DNA from: JACVCS01 sp038328575
GTDB taxonomy: Bacteria; Planctomycetota; Phycisphaerae; Phycisphaerales; UBA1924
Direction of reading: 5' to 3'
Length of the DNA stretch: 45,627 nt
Assembly (NCBI GenBank): GCA_038328575.1
Contig: JBBQMD010000020.1
Coordinates: 1 to 45,627, forward strand
Positions 24,577-32,592 of the stretch are shown here, one piece after another. Below the pieces are notes generated by a model. That model was not told the origin of the DNA, searched no databases, and was given only the letters and a program-made list of their open reading frames with translations. Numbering within the stretch: position 1 is the stretch's first letter; each line of letters starts with the position of its first letter. The position numbers and the translations under genes were made by a program.

Positions 24577-26601
24577 TTATTTCTGTGGGGTTGTGCCGCT
24601 GGCGGGGCCTTTGGCGGGTGAGGCGCTGGGCATCGGTGAGTCTTCGATGAGCGGGGCCCTGGGCATGGGCAGGGGCTTGTCGCCCCACACCGCACGGGTT
24701 GCGTCGAGCATCTCGACCATCGAGATATCGAGCTCAGGACGCCGGCGTTCCAGGCGGCCGATGCCTTCGTTGATCATGGCGACGTCGTCAAGCTGGTAGC
24801 CGAGGTAGGCCAGGAGCAGGGCGGCGTTGTCGCCCATGGCGGTCATGCCCTTGCCCATCTCGGTGCGCAGCTCGCTGGTTACCTTCTGGAACTTGCCGGA
24901 GGTCATGATGATCTGCGGGTCGTAGCGCACGCCCAGCATCTCCGGGTGATCGGTCACCAGCACGCGCAGGGCGGTGGATGCCGAGAGGTAGAGTCCAGCG
25001 CCGAGCTGCGCGTGGACGCGCCCGGCGCGAGCCAGCACGTCTCCCTCGCCGGCGGCGCGCGCGTTCATGGCCTGAGAAAAATACGCCTCGGCGTCGAACG
25101 AGCGCTCGGCGCGGATGGATTCCTCGCCGCGGCGCATGAGGGCCGCGTACGCGCCGGTCTGGCTCGCGGCCCCCGTTGGCACCATCGTCGTCACGCGTTC
25201 GGCGCGTCCGGATTCGCGCAGCGCACGCAGCAGGACCTGCTCGTAGTACACATCCCAGGGCGTGCGGGCGCTAAAGGAGCGCACGTCGGTCGACGGCGCG
25301 GGCATGCCCGCCTCGCCCGCGGGGCCCTGCACGCCCGGCGGCGTGTTGCCGCCGGTCAGCGGGCGTGTCGAGATGGAGGGGATGCCGGTGGCGCCGCTGC
25401 TGGTCACGCTCGCGGGCCCGGTGCCCGGCGCGCCGGTGGCCCTGCGGTTGAGCCCCGCCAGATCTTCGCGCATGCGCGGGCCTCCGGAGAAAGCTGGCTC
25501 ACTGGCTCGCGCCCCCTCGGCGCGCTCAGCGCTCAGGCGGGCGCGCAGCTTGTCCAGCTCGCGCTTCCACGCTTCGTCGCTGCGCGGATCGGCGGGGGAC
25601 AGCGGGCGGGTGCTCGCGGTGCCTGTCCCCGAGATTTCTGCGCTGCGCGTGAGGCGCGCGTCGCGCGCATCGCGCGGCTCGCGCGCGGCGCGTAAGGCCT
25701 CGGTCTGCGCGTTGAGCCCGCCCTGCTCCGCGGCGGTCTTCAAGCGGGCCAGAGCCGCGTCATAGCCGGTGCGAATCGGATCGCCGCCGCCGGGTGCCCC
25801 GGTCGAGGGCGTGCGTTCGTTGGTGGCCCCGCTGGGGCCGATGCGATCGCTGATCGGGTTTCCGGGTGTGCCCGGGATGCCGAGGGGGGAGGAGCTGGGC
25901 GCGTAAAGGCCGAGGCGATCGGCAGTGGCGTCGTCGAGTCGCTGCTGGCGGATACCGGTGAGTCGCGAGGCGGTGGTGATCGAGCGGTTGGGGGTGTCGC
26001 CGATCTGTTGCACACCCAGCACGGTGGGTCGCCGAGCTTCGCTGGCCTGGAACTCGGAGATGGAGCGAGCGGTGCGGAGGATCTCGCCGGTGGCGACGCG
26101 GCCGTCGCGGCTGGGGGCGAGAGCGAGGCTCAGTCGCGGGTCGATGCCGCCGGTGGGGCGCCCGATGGACGCGGCGATCTGGTAATCCAGCAGCGAGCTG
26201 GAGCGGATGCCGGTGCCGCTCAGGCCCGAAAGGGAGCTATCGCGATTGAAGCGATAGGTGGAGTCGCCGGCGGTGGAGCCGCTGAACTCGTTGACGGCGC
26301 GATAGTTGATGGGCCCGCGGAAACTCTTGCCGCCGCCGGCCTGTCCGGTGACGACGGCGTTGTTGAAGCGGATGATGGCGTCAACGTCCTGGCCGCGGGC
26401 GTTGGTGCCGTCGCCGCCGACGCGTGAGTTGGCGTCGAGGGCGCGGCCCCCGCCGAGGGCGGGTTGACCGCCGCGGGCGGGCTGCTGGGCGAGGGCGTGT
26501 ACAACGCCGATCGAGAGCACAAGGCCGGCGGCGGCGAGAATCAGGTGCGTCCGCACGCGGCAAGCACACCCGCGCGTCATCATGGCGTCTGAACTGTTCA
26601 T
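24577..26601 (-). CDS. Large exported protein of unknown function with a helical C-terminus
   Basis: A 674-aa protein. The signal peptide is LILAAAGLVLSIGVVHALA, cleaved before QQPARGG. Residues about 30-450 are Gly/Arg/Ser/Pro-rich and mostly without predicted order. They contain NYRAVNEFSGSTAGDSTYRFNR and a possible coiled section. The last 200 residues (from PWDVYYEQVLLRALRESG) look alpha-helical with TPR-like alternation (FDAEAYFSQAMNARAAGEGDVLARAG in part). GGAGG with a 5-nt gap fixes the start at ATG 26601. It converges with the oxidoreductase gene. No enzymatic motif found; a periplasmic scaffold is a guess. Confidence 0.7.
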   Translation of the reverse strand: MNSSDAMMTRGCACRVRTHLILAAAGLVLSIGVVHALAQQPARGGQPALGGGRALDANSRVGGDGTNARGQDVDAIIRFNNAVVTGQAGGGKSFRGPINYRAVNEFSGSTAGDSTYRFNRDSSLSGLSGTGIRSSSLLDYQIAASIGRPTGGIDPRLSLALAPSRDGRVATGEILRTARSISEFQASEARRPTVLGVQQIGDTPNRSITTASRLTGIRQQRLDDATADRLGLYAPSSSPLGIPGTPGNPISDRIGPSGATNERTPSTGAPGGGDPIRTGYDAALARLKTAAEQGGLNAQTEALRAAREPRDARDARLTRSAEISGTGTASTRPLSPADPRSDEAWKRELDKLRARLSAERAEGARASEPAFSGGPRMREDLAGLNRRATGAPGTGPASVTSSGATGIPSISTRPLTGGNTPPGVQGPAGEAGMPAPSTDVRSFSARTPWDVYYEQVLLRALRESGRAERVTTMVPTGAASQTGAYAALMRRGEESIRAERSFDAEAYFSQAMNARAAGEGDVLARAGRVHAQLGAGLYLSASTALRVLVTDHPEMLGVRYDPQIIMTSGKFQKVTSELRTEMGKGMTAMGDNAALLLAYLGYQLDDVAMINEGIGRLERRRPELDISMVEMLDATRAVWGDKPLPMPRAPLIEDSPMPSASPAKGPASGTTPQK

Positions 26602-26912
26602 GGCAACCTCCGTAATCATGTCCAGAGAACGATACGGGATCTGTGCGACGGCGGGTTCGAGCAAATGCGTGCAGCGGCGGATCTTCCGGACCCTGATCGC
26701 GTTTTATGCCACGGATACGGCCCTGCGGATCAGTGTGCCTGTGCCCTTGACTATCCGCGAACGCTGCAATGCCGGGTTGTTTGCTGGCGCGTTGATACGC
26801 GTGACGAGCCGCATCGCCCCGTGGGGATTGTGCCGGGATGCTGGCGAGGCTTTGTGATGTGTCGCCTTGCTCGTGTGCGGCTTGGTCTATCCCCCGCCCC
26901 CTATCCTCGGCT
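26602..26912. other. Divergent intergenic region with the metG promoter
   Basis: Contains TATCCT (26902-26907), 5 nt before the metG ATG, with no Shine-Dalgarno sequence, which suggests leaderless metG. On the minus strand TATCGT near 26630 is a possible -10 box for the large exported protein, leaving a leader that includes GGAGG. No gene seen in the remaining sequence. Confidence 0.45.
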
Positions 26913-28547
26913 ATGACGACCTGGTATGTCACCACGCCGATTTACTATGTGAACGATCGCCCGCATATTGGGCATTGCTACACCACGACGCTGGCGGATG
27001 TCGCGGCGCGGTTTCATCGCCTGTTCGGGCGTGAGGTGCTGTTCCTGACCGGGACCGACGAGCACGCCGACAAGGTGATCGCCAAGGCGGTGGAGCACAA
27101 CGTCTCGCCTCAGGAGTGGACGGATCGGTGCAGCGCGGAGTTTCAGAAGGCCTTCGCGATGCTGGACATCCGCGAGGACATTTTCTATCGCACCAGCAGC
27201 CCGCACCACAAGTCGCTGGCGTCGGCGTACATCGCCAAGCTGCAGGCGCAGGGGGACATCTATCTGGGTGATTACGTCGGCTGGTACGACGTGTCGCAGG
27301 ACGAGTACCTGACTGAGACGGTCGCCAAAGAGAGCAACTACCTCAGCCCCGTCACGAAAAAGCCGCTGGAGAAGCGAACGGAGAAGAACTATTTCTTTCG
27401 CCTGAGCAAGTACCAGCGCTTCCTCCAGAACCACATCGATAGCAGCACGTCGTTCATCCTGCCCGAGGTGCGGCGGAACGAGATCCTGGGCCGGATGAGG
27501 CAGGGCTTGCAGGACATCCCGGTGAGCCGCGCCGTGAAGCCGGGCGAGCAACGGGGCGACGAGCCCGACGCGTGGGGCGTCTTCATGCCCGGCGATCCGG
27601 GGCATCGCGTGTACGTGTGGATCGAGGCGCTGTGCAACTACCTCACGGCGGTGGACACGCCGGACCGCAAGCGGTTCTGGCCGCCCTCGCTGCACCTGAT
27701 GGCCAAGGACATCGTGTGGTTCCATGCGGTGATCTGGCCCGCGATGCTGCACGCGCTGGGCGAGGCGACGCCGCTGACGGTGTACGCACATTCGTACTTC
27801 ATCCGCGACGGCGAGAAGATGAGCAAGTCGCTGGGCAACTTCATCGATATCGATGTGATCGGGGCGTATGTCGCGCGCTACGGCTCCGACGCGTTTCGGT
27901 ATTACCTGGCGACCAACGGGCCTTTGGGGAACAACGACGCGGACTTCACGCACGCGCGGTTTGTCGAGGTTTTTAACGCCGACCTGGCCAACGGCATCGG
28001 CAACGCGACCAGCCGCGTGGGCAACATGATCCAGAAGTACTTTGACTCGAAGGTGCCCGACCCGCAGAACACGCGCGAGCTGGCGGGGTATGACTGGCCG
28101 ACGATCATCAGCACGAGCGTGAGCCGCGCCATCGCGGCGGCGGACACGATGGACTTGTCCGGCGCGCTGAGCGAGGGCATGGCGCTGGTGCGCAAGGTGG
28201 ACGGGTACATCAACGCGACCGAGCCATTCAAGCTCGCCAAGCGGATCGAGAGCGAGCCGGCCCTGCGCGACCAGCTCGGGGCGATTCTCTATCACTGCGC
28301 CGAGGCCCTGCGCGTTGCGACGCTGATCCTGTCGCCGGCAATCCCGCGGGCGTGCGAGAAGCTCTGGGTGACGTGGTCGTGTGCAAGCTCGGCCCCGGGC
28401 AGCGCAACGCTCACCGAGCGGGCGGCGTGGATGGGCGAACACTCGCTCAGGCCCGGGCAGGCGCTGAGCAAGGGTGACGTGCTGTTCATGCGGGCCGACC
28501 CAGCAGAGCCGGCGCCGGGGAGCGAGAAAGTGACGCCAGCGCTCTAG
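26913..28547 (+). CDS. metG: Methionyl-tRNA synthetase
   Basis: Charges tRNA-Met. Class I signatures: PIYYVNDRPHIGHCY (HIGH) near the N-terminus and GEKMSKSLGNFID (KMSKS) in the second half; TGTDEHADKV and the anticodon-binding helices (ATEPFKLAKR) are typical. Length is 544 aa, without the C-terminal tRNA-binding domain of long forms. In the zinc-knuckle region (GDYVGWYDVSQDEYLTE) the cysteines are absent, so this is a zinc-free type. ATG 26913 is preferred over the in-frame codon 26838, as the extra residues have no homology. Confidence 0.95.
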   Translation: MTTWYVTTPIYYVNDRPHIGHCYTTTLADVAARFHRLFGREVLFLTGTDEHADKVIAKAVEHNVSPQEWTDRCSAEFQKAFAMLDIREDIFYRTSSPHHKSLASAYIAKLQAQGDIYLGDYVGWYDVSQDEYLTETVAKESNYLSPVTKKPLEKRTEKNYFFRLSKYQRFLQNHIDSSTSFILPEVRRNEILGRMRQGLQDIPVSRAVKPGEQRGDEPDAWGVFMPGDPGHRVYVWIEALCNYLTAVDTPDRKRFWPPSLHLMAKDIVWFHAVIWPAMLHALGEATPLTVYAHSYFIRDGEKMSKSLGNFIDIDVIGAYVARYGSDAFRYYLATNGPLGNNDADFTHARFVEVFNADLANGIGNATSRVGNMIQKYFDSKVPDPQNTRELAGYDWPTIISTSVSRAIAAADTMDLSGALSEGMALVRKVDGYINATEPFKLAKRIESEPALRDQLGAILYHCAEALRVATLILSPAIPRACEKLWVTWSCASSAPGSATLTERAAWMGEHSLRPGQALSKGDVLFMRADPAEPAPGSEKVTPAL

Positions 28548-28567
28548 CGTTGAAGGCAACGGGGATC

Positions 28568-28708
28568 GGCAATCGGGAATCGTGGGATACCAAAGGCACT
28601 CAGCCCACGGAAAGGTGCCGCGAGCCTGCAAGCTCACAGTCCGATTTGCTGTTCTGCTGCGTTGCTGTTGTGCTGCTTTTCCCTCTGCCACTTCGCCACT
28701 TCGCCACT
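28568..28708. repeat. Dispersed intergenic repeat element, copy 3 (inverted)
   Basis: Inverted copy of the 23.2-kb element. On the plus strand it begins with the heptamers GGCAATC and GGGAATC (28568-28581). It ends with the octamers CTGCCACT and two TCGCCACT (28685-28708), whose complements are AGTGGCNR. The core (GCTGCTTTTCCC and neighbours) also matches. It fills the space between the convergent metG and DRR-protein genes. Confidence 0.8.
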
Positions 28709-28714
28709 TTCCAT

Positions 28715-29158
28715 TCATGCAACCCGTCGATCCCACCCCGGCGCTCGAACATTTGACGCGGTGTCCCTCGCTTCGGTCCAGTCCTCGCCAGAACGCACGC
28801 GCAGCTCGCTGGGCATGGTCTTGCGGTAGCCGAGCAGGCGGACCACCTCGAGCACGTCGGTCCACTGCGGGAAGGTCTTGTTGTTCTCGCGCTTGAAGGC
28901 GTCGATCGCCATGACGAAGAGGAACTGCTCGCGGTTCAGCTCGCCCTCTTCGGCGCTTCGGGTGAAATCGCTGAGCCGGCGCCCGGCCCCACGTCGTCGA
29001 TCCAGCCCGAGCGTGCCGGCCTTGGCGTCGGCCTCGAAGTCGATCGCTTCCTGAATGGCTCGTCGATCAAGGCCGGCGCGTCGGTCGACCACGCCCTGCT
29101 CCTGCGACGCGTCAGAGGTTGTCCGCGGCTTCTTCGTCGGGTCCGGGTGATTGCTCAT
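28715..29158 (-). CDS. Small conserved-looking protein with DRR motifs, function unknown
   Basis: A 147-aa protein. The N-terminal third is charged and contains three variants of a DRR motif (VDRRAGLDRRA, LDRRRGAGRRLSDF). A helical region (EEGELNREQFLFVMAIDAFKRENN) and TFPQWTDVLEVVRLLGYRK follow; this last segment looks like a compact helical domain. It lacks a signal peptide. The start ATG 29158 has no strong Shine-Dalgarno sequence. It lies downstream of the acidic-protein gene on the same strand (82-nt gap). I do not recognise the family. Confidence 0.6.
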   Translation of the reverse strand: MSNHPDPTKKPRTTSDASQEQGVVDRRAGLDRRAIQEAIDFEADAKAGTLGLDRRRGAGRRLSDFTRSAEEGELNREQFLFVMAIDAFKRENNKTFPQWTDVLEVVRLLGYRKTMPSELRVRSGEDWTEARDTASNVRAPGWDRRVA

Positions 29159-29240
29159 GGGTTGCTCGCGATGTGGGGGCGTGGGGCGAAAACCCCACCC
29201 GGGCACCCGCTCTCGCGCGAGCAATCAGCCCACGTGAGAA

Positions 29241-29543
29241 TCAGATGTCCTCGTCGCCTTCTTCATCGTCGAACCCGCTCTCGAACTCGTCGTCTTCGTC
29301 GCCACCACCCTCGAAACCTTCTTCCTCATCCTCAAACTCGTCATCTTCCTCATCGCCCTCAAACTCGGCACCTTCCTCGGCCTCGTCTTCAAACTCGTCC
29401 TCTTCGAAGTCATCGCCGAAGTCGTCACCCTCGGCGCCCTCCTTTTTCGCCTTGCCCGCCAGCGGCTGCGCGATGGGATGAAGCGGGAGCGTCAAGGTGG
29501 TCGTCTGCTCGTCGGTCGTCAGCGTGTCGTCCAGGGTCTGCAT
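29241..29543 (-). CDS. Highly acidic low-complexity protein
   Basis: A 100-aa protein. After 35 ordinary residues (MQTLDDTLTTDEQTT, then a Leu/Pro-rich stretch and GKAKKEG), the last 60 are almost only Asp, Glu, Gly and Phe (GDDFEEDEFEDE). That is an intrinsically disordered acidic tail, as seen in chaperone-like or nucleic-acid-mimicking proteins, but no function can be assigned. GAGG lies 6 nt before ATG 29543. The repetitive gaa/gac composition makes a real gene less certain, though the reading frame is intact and the Shine-Dalgarno is good. Confidence 0.6.
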   Translation of the reverse strand: MQTLDDTLTTDEQTTTLTLPLHPIAQPLAGKAKKEGAEGDDFGDDFEEDEFEDEAEEGAEFEGDEEDDEFEDEEEGFEGGGDEDDEFESGFDDEEGDEDI

Positions 29544-29897
29544 GGCTCGCCTCGTCGAAGGATCTCGCTCAGCGCCGCGCCAGGGGAAGGAACGCCCCTC
29601 CCGATCTTCTGCGCGCCGGCCGACGCATTCGCCGTGTACACGGCGCGTGCGCCCAACCGTACCCACGCCGATTCGCCAGTCAACACCTATCAAGTTCTTC
29701 ACCGCCGGTCAATCTCCCGAGTCCTGACCGATTGACGCGTGCGCGCCCATCGCGCGATTGAACTGCGTCAGGCAATCGGGGCAACGCGCGCAACGGGCAA
29801 CGCGAGCGCGGGCGGGAGCGGGGGGCTCGCGTCCGTGACACAAACATGCGGGTGACCGGCGACGCCCAACCCTCCGCTCTGAGTACCATCACCACCA
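29544..29897. other. Intergenic region upstream of the acidic-protein and membrane-protein genes
   Basis: No gene seen. Contains a perfect 16-bp palindrome, CGCCGTGTACACGGCG (29630-29645), in the presumed upstream region of the acidic-protein gene. It also contains TACCAT (29884-29889), 8 nt before the ATG of the membrane-protein gene, a likely -10 box. Confidence 0.45.
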
Positions 29898-30536
29898 ATG
29901 GCCGACTCGCCCGCCCCACCTGATACCTCCGAGCATTGGCAGCCCGTCGCGGGCGTGCTCGCGTTCCTTCTGCCCGGCGCCGGACACGCGTACCTCGGCT
30001 ATACCAAACGAGCGGTGTGCATCTTCGGCGGCGTCGCTGGCCTGTTCACTGGCGGGTTGTTCATCGCGGGGCTTGACGCCGTGGACTCGCAGTTGGTGGT
30101 GCAGAATCTGGTGAACTCGGGCGTGTCGCGGGTGACGGGCAAGCCGTTCAGGCCCGAGATCGTCGCGGACGGCGACTCGATCTGGTTCCTGGGCACGATG
30201 TTCGTCGGTCCCGCCGCGTTCGCGGTGGACACCATTCATCAGTACCACTACAAGGTTCGCGAGCCGGGCACCGGCGTGCTGCGCTCAGCCCGCCCGGGCG
30301 AGGGGCGCGGGCCAAGCGGCGAACTGCTCCCCATCACCCGCGACGCCCGAGGCGGGCGCATCCTGGGTGGCACCCCGCCCAACCGTCGCGCGCTGGCGCG
30401 CGTCGGCGAGATCGGCACGCTCTACTGCACGATCGCCGGAATCCTCAACCTCATCGCGATCATCGATGTCGCGTACTCGCGCCGTCGTCTCGCAGCGCGC
30501 CCCGCAGACAACACGCTGGGCGGGAGCGCCGAATGA
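29898..30536 (+). CDS. Membrane protein, possibly DUF6677-like
   Basis: A 212-aa protein with hydrophobic segments near the N-terminus (PVAGVLAFLLPGAGHAYLGY), then IFGGVAGLFTGGLFIAGL, a segment around FLGTMFVGPAAFAVD, and a C-terminal one (TIAGILNLIAIIDVAY). The opening resembles the short TM2-like motif of small membrane proteins (LLPGAGHAYLG), here followed by longer loops. A planctomycete-restricted family is my guess, without proof. No Shine-Dalgarno sequence before the ATG, but a TACCAT box at 8 nt. The stop overlaps the next start (ATGA), so the two genes are coupled. Confidence 0.6.
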   Translation: MADSPAPPDTSEHWQPVAGVLAFLLPGAGHAYLGYTKRAVCIFGGVAGLFTGGLFIAGLDAVDSQLVVQNLVNSGVSRVTGKPFRPEIVADGDSIWFLGTMFVGPAAFAVDTIHQYHYKVREPGTGVLRSARPGEGRGPSGELLPITRDARGGRILGGTPPNRRALARVGEIGTLYCTIAGILNLIAIIDVAYSRRRLAARPADNTLGGSAE

Positions 30537-30877
30537 CCACGAGCGCGTTGCTTTTAACGATGACTGAGCTCGGGGCGAGGGCGACCGGCGTTCTTGCCCA
30601 AGCCACGAGCGTCGCGGCAAACGCACCCGGCGAAGTCGGGGCGTATCGCCCGTTCATCGATCCGATCGACGCGCAGCCCTTCTGGTTCGCGCTGCTGATC
30701 CCGCTGGCGATCGGCATCGCCGTCGCGTACAAGGCGGTCCGCATGACCGACATGCAGGGCTACGCGCGACAGGTCGCAGTGATGTCCTTGCAGATCGTGC
30801 TGGGCATGATCGCGCTAGCGATCGGCTTCTATCTGTTCGTGCTGGTCTACCTGCCCTGGGTCTCGGGCGGCAACTGA
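30533..30877 (+). CDS. Small membrane protein coupled to the preceding gene
   Basis: A 114-aa protein. Two hydrophobic helices (FWFALLIPLAIGIAVAYKAV, and LQIVLGMIALAIGFYLFVLVY) are connected by a short loop (MTDMQGYARQ). The ATG lies inside the TGA of the upstream gene (ATGA), a strong sign of joint translation. No function recognised; it probably forms a complex with its neighbour in the membrane. It converges with the S24 repressor gene, whose stop is 26 nt away. Confidence 0.6.
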   Translation: MTTSALLLTMTELGARATGVLAQATSVAANAPGEVGAYRPFIDPIDAQPFWFALLIPLAIGIAVAYKAVRMTDMQGYARQVAVMSLQIVLGMIALAIGFYLFVLVYLPWVSGGN

Positions 30878-30903
30878 GCGACGCGCGCCCGTGTCCGAAC
30901 TCG

Positions 30904-32028
30904 TCAACCAATCGTCCGCATCACGCTGACTGCGACGTACACGCCCGCGACGTCTTCACGCGCCAGCGTCAGCGGAGCGAATCGCGGGTTCAGCGGCTGC
31001 AATCGCACGCGCTCCGCACGCACGCCATCAACCCCTTCAACATCCACCGTGCGCCCGTCGCTGGTCTCAAAGAACACGCGCTTGAACGTCGTCTGGTGGT
31101 CGGGCTCGACGCGCACGAAGCAATCCTGCCCGCTGCGCGCCGGCTTGCTGGGTGAAAAGATCACGAGATCGCCCTCGCGATACTCCGGCAGCATGGATTC
31201 GCCGACGACTCGCGCCGCGAAAGCGTCGGGATCGCGGATGTCGGGGCTGCGGATGTATTCGTCAGCCGTGCGCGCCGGATAGCCCAGATCGGAAAAGTCG
31301 CTCGGCAAGCCCGCCGCGACAGAGTTGATCAGCGGCACCTCGATCGGCAACGCCAGCGCCGCCAGCACCTCGTCGCGCTGGACATCTGTTGCCACGCCGG
31401 CGCGTGTCGGAGGGCGCGAGCTTGATCGCGAAGCAATAGGTGGCGCCGCGCCGGGCGCAAGCGCGACCGGCGGGTGGGTGTCTAGATGTGCGATCAGGCG
31501 GGAGAGACGCCCGGAGCGATAGGCCTCGTCAAGCGAGCCGAGGCCCCCCAGCGCCCCAAGCTCCCTCGCGGCGGCGTTCGCGGCGTGCATGCGTTCATCG
31601 TGGAGCTTGACCTCGCCCGGCGCGCGTTCCCAGTGGGCGGCGCGAACGAGCACGCCGCGGGTGAGGCCGAGGCTGTCCTCGATGCGGATCAACAGCTCGC
31701 GCGAGGCACCGCCGCCGGGCCGAACGCCATTCTCCAGCATCGAGAGGTGGCTCTTGGCGCAGCCAACGCGGCTGGCCAGGGCCGCGAGCGTGAGCCCGCG
31801 CTGACGGCGCGCCTGGCGGACGATCTGCGCGAGCGTGGCGCGGGCGGGCTGGGCGCCGCCGGGCGGCGCGGGCGGGCGCGACTCGACCTCTCGATGGGTC
31901 GGAGTCGGGTTGTCACCAAGGTCACCGCTTTCGGCGCGCGGGCTCGCCCGCCCTGCGGAATCGCTGGGTAAGCGACGGGTTTGCGCGCGAAGTTGCGGAC
32001 TTTTGGATCGAGAGCCTTGCCAAACCAT
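30904..32028 (-). CDS. XRE-HTH repressor with S24 (LexA-like) peptidase domain
   Basis: A 374-residue regulator. A disordered N-terminus of about 60 residues precedes a helix-turn-helix (about 65-105: LAQIVRQARRQRGLTLAALA, then KSHLSMLENG). The C-terminal S24 domain keeps the features of self-cleaving phage repressors: a cleavage site Ala239-Gly240 in SVAAGLP, catalytic Ser278 (GESMLP) and Lys316 (TTFKRVFF). Cleavage stimulated by activated RecA is therefore plausible. The gene appears leaderless: TACTGT lies 6 nt before ATG 32028. It is divergent from the HTH-ABC-GNAT-terminase operon and separated from it by a perfect inverted repeat. Predicted: represses itself and the operon until DNA damage. 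The function is inferred from the domains and layout. Confidence 0.8.
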   Translation of the reverse strand: MVWQGSRSKSPQLRAQTRRLPSDSAGRASPRAESGDLGDNPTPTHREVESRPPAPPGGAQPARATLAQIVRQARRQRGLTLAALASRVGCAKSHLSMLENGVRPGGGASRELLIRIEDSLGLTRGVLVRAAHWERAPGEVKLHDERMHAANAAARELGALGGLGSLDEAYRSGRLSRLIAHLDTHPPVALAPGAAPPIASRSSSRPPTRAGVATDVQRDEVLAALALPIEVPLINSVAAGLPSDFSDLGYPARTADEYIRSPDIRDPDAFAARVVGESMLPEYREGDLVIFSPSKPARSGQDCFVRVEPDHQTTFKRVFFETSDGRTVDVEGVDGVRAERVRLQPLNPRFAPLTLAREDVAGVYVAVSVMRTIG

Positions 32029-32034
32029 AACCAA

Positions 32035-32070
32035 ACAGTATTCAATAGGAAGTTCACAATCAAGTGAACT
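32035..32070 (-). promoter_or_regulatory. Repressor promoter and palindromic operator
   Basis: On the minus strand TTGATT (32058-32063), a 17-bp spacer and TACTGT (32035-32040) lie 6 nt before the repressor ATG. The -35 hexamer is exactly the 6-bp centre of the inverted repeat AGTTCAC-N6-GTGAACT (32051-32070). A third partial half-site (AAGTGATT, 32073-32080) lies towards the divergent operon. The operator therefore covers the repressor promoter and may control both directions. Confidence 0.7.
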
Positions 32071-32109
32071 CCAAGTGATTCGGTGACACCTGGACCGGGG
32101 AGCAACACG

Positions 32110-32592
32110 ATGACCTATGAGCCCACAGAACTGCGTGATTTCAACCCCGCCGACGGTGCCGCGCGGGCTGAGCGGCGCGAGGCGTCGCAATCCTTGGCGG
32201 ACCTGCTCATGGGGCGCGCCGACGTGCTGGAGGAGCATGAGCAAGCCCTGTTGCAAGCGATCTACGGCGAGGGCAAGTCGTGCGCCTTCGTCGCGCGGCT
32301 GAGCAACGTGCCGGTGCGCCGGATTCAACGGCGCGTGAGAGATCTGGCCCGGCGCCTGCTCTCGCCGTTGGCGACGTTCGTGCTGCGCCAGCGTGGGCAG
32401 TGGAACCCGACGATGGCTCGGGTCGCGACGGAGGTCTTCCTGCGTGGGCGATCGCTCAAGGGCGCGCAGGGGTCGCTGCGCATGACGTACCACGCGGTGC
32501 GCCGCCAGCGCGACGCGGTCTTGGCGATGTTCAACGCGGAGTCGGCGCGCGGGCAACGCAACGTGGCAGGCGCGGCGCGAGGTGATCGATGA
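32110..32592 (+). CDS. Sigma-region-4-like HTH protein, first gene of the terminase operon
   Basis: A 160-aa protein. Residues about 41-85 (LEEHEQALLQAIYGEGKSC, then ARLSNVPVRRIQRRVRDLARRL) match the region-4 HTH layout of sigma factors. A second HTH-like segment (RGRSLKGAQGSLRMTYHAVRRQR) follows at about 110-135. The arrangement is reminiscent of late-gene regulators of phages. GGGGAG lies 7 nt before ATG 32110. The stop overlaps the ABC-ATPase start (ATGA). Likely role: transcriptional control of this operon or of late genes elsewhere; inferred. Confidence 0.65.
   Translation: MTYEPTELRDFNPADGAARAERREASQSLADLLMGRADVLEEHEQALLQAIYGEGKSCAFVARLSNVPVRRIQRRVRDLARRLLSPLATFVLRQRGQWNPTMARVATEVFLRGRSLKGAQGSLRMTYHAVRRQRDAVLAMFNAESARGQRNVAGAARGDR

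Noticed and set aside
26901..28865. A 654-codon open frame on the minus strand over metG
   Set aside because: Antisense to a clear MetRS and without any recognisable motif.
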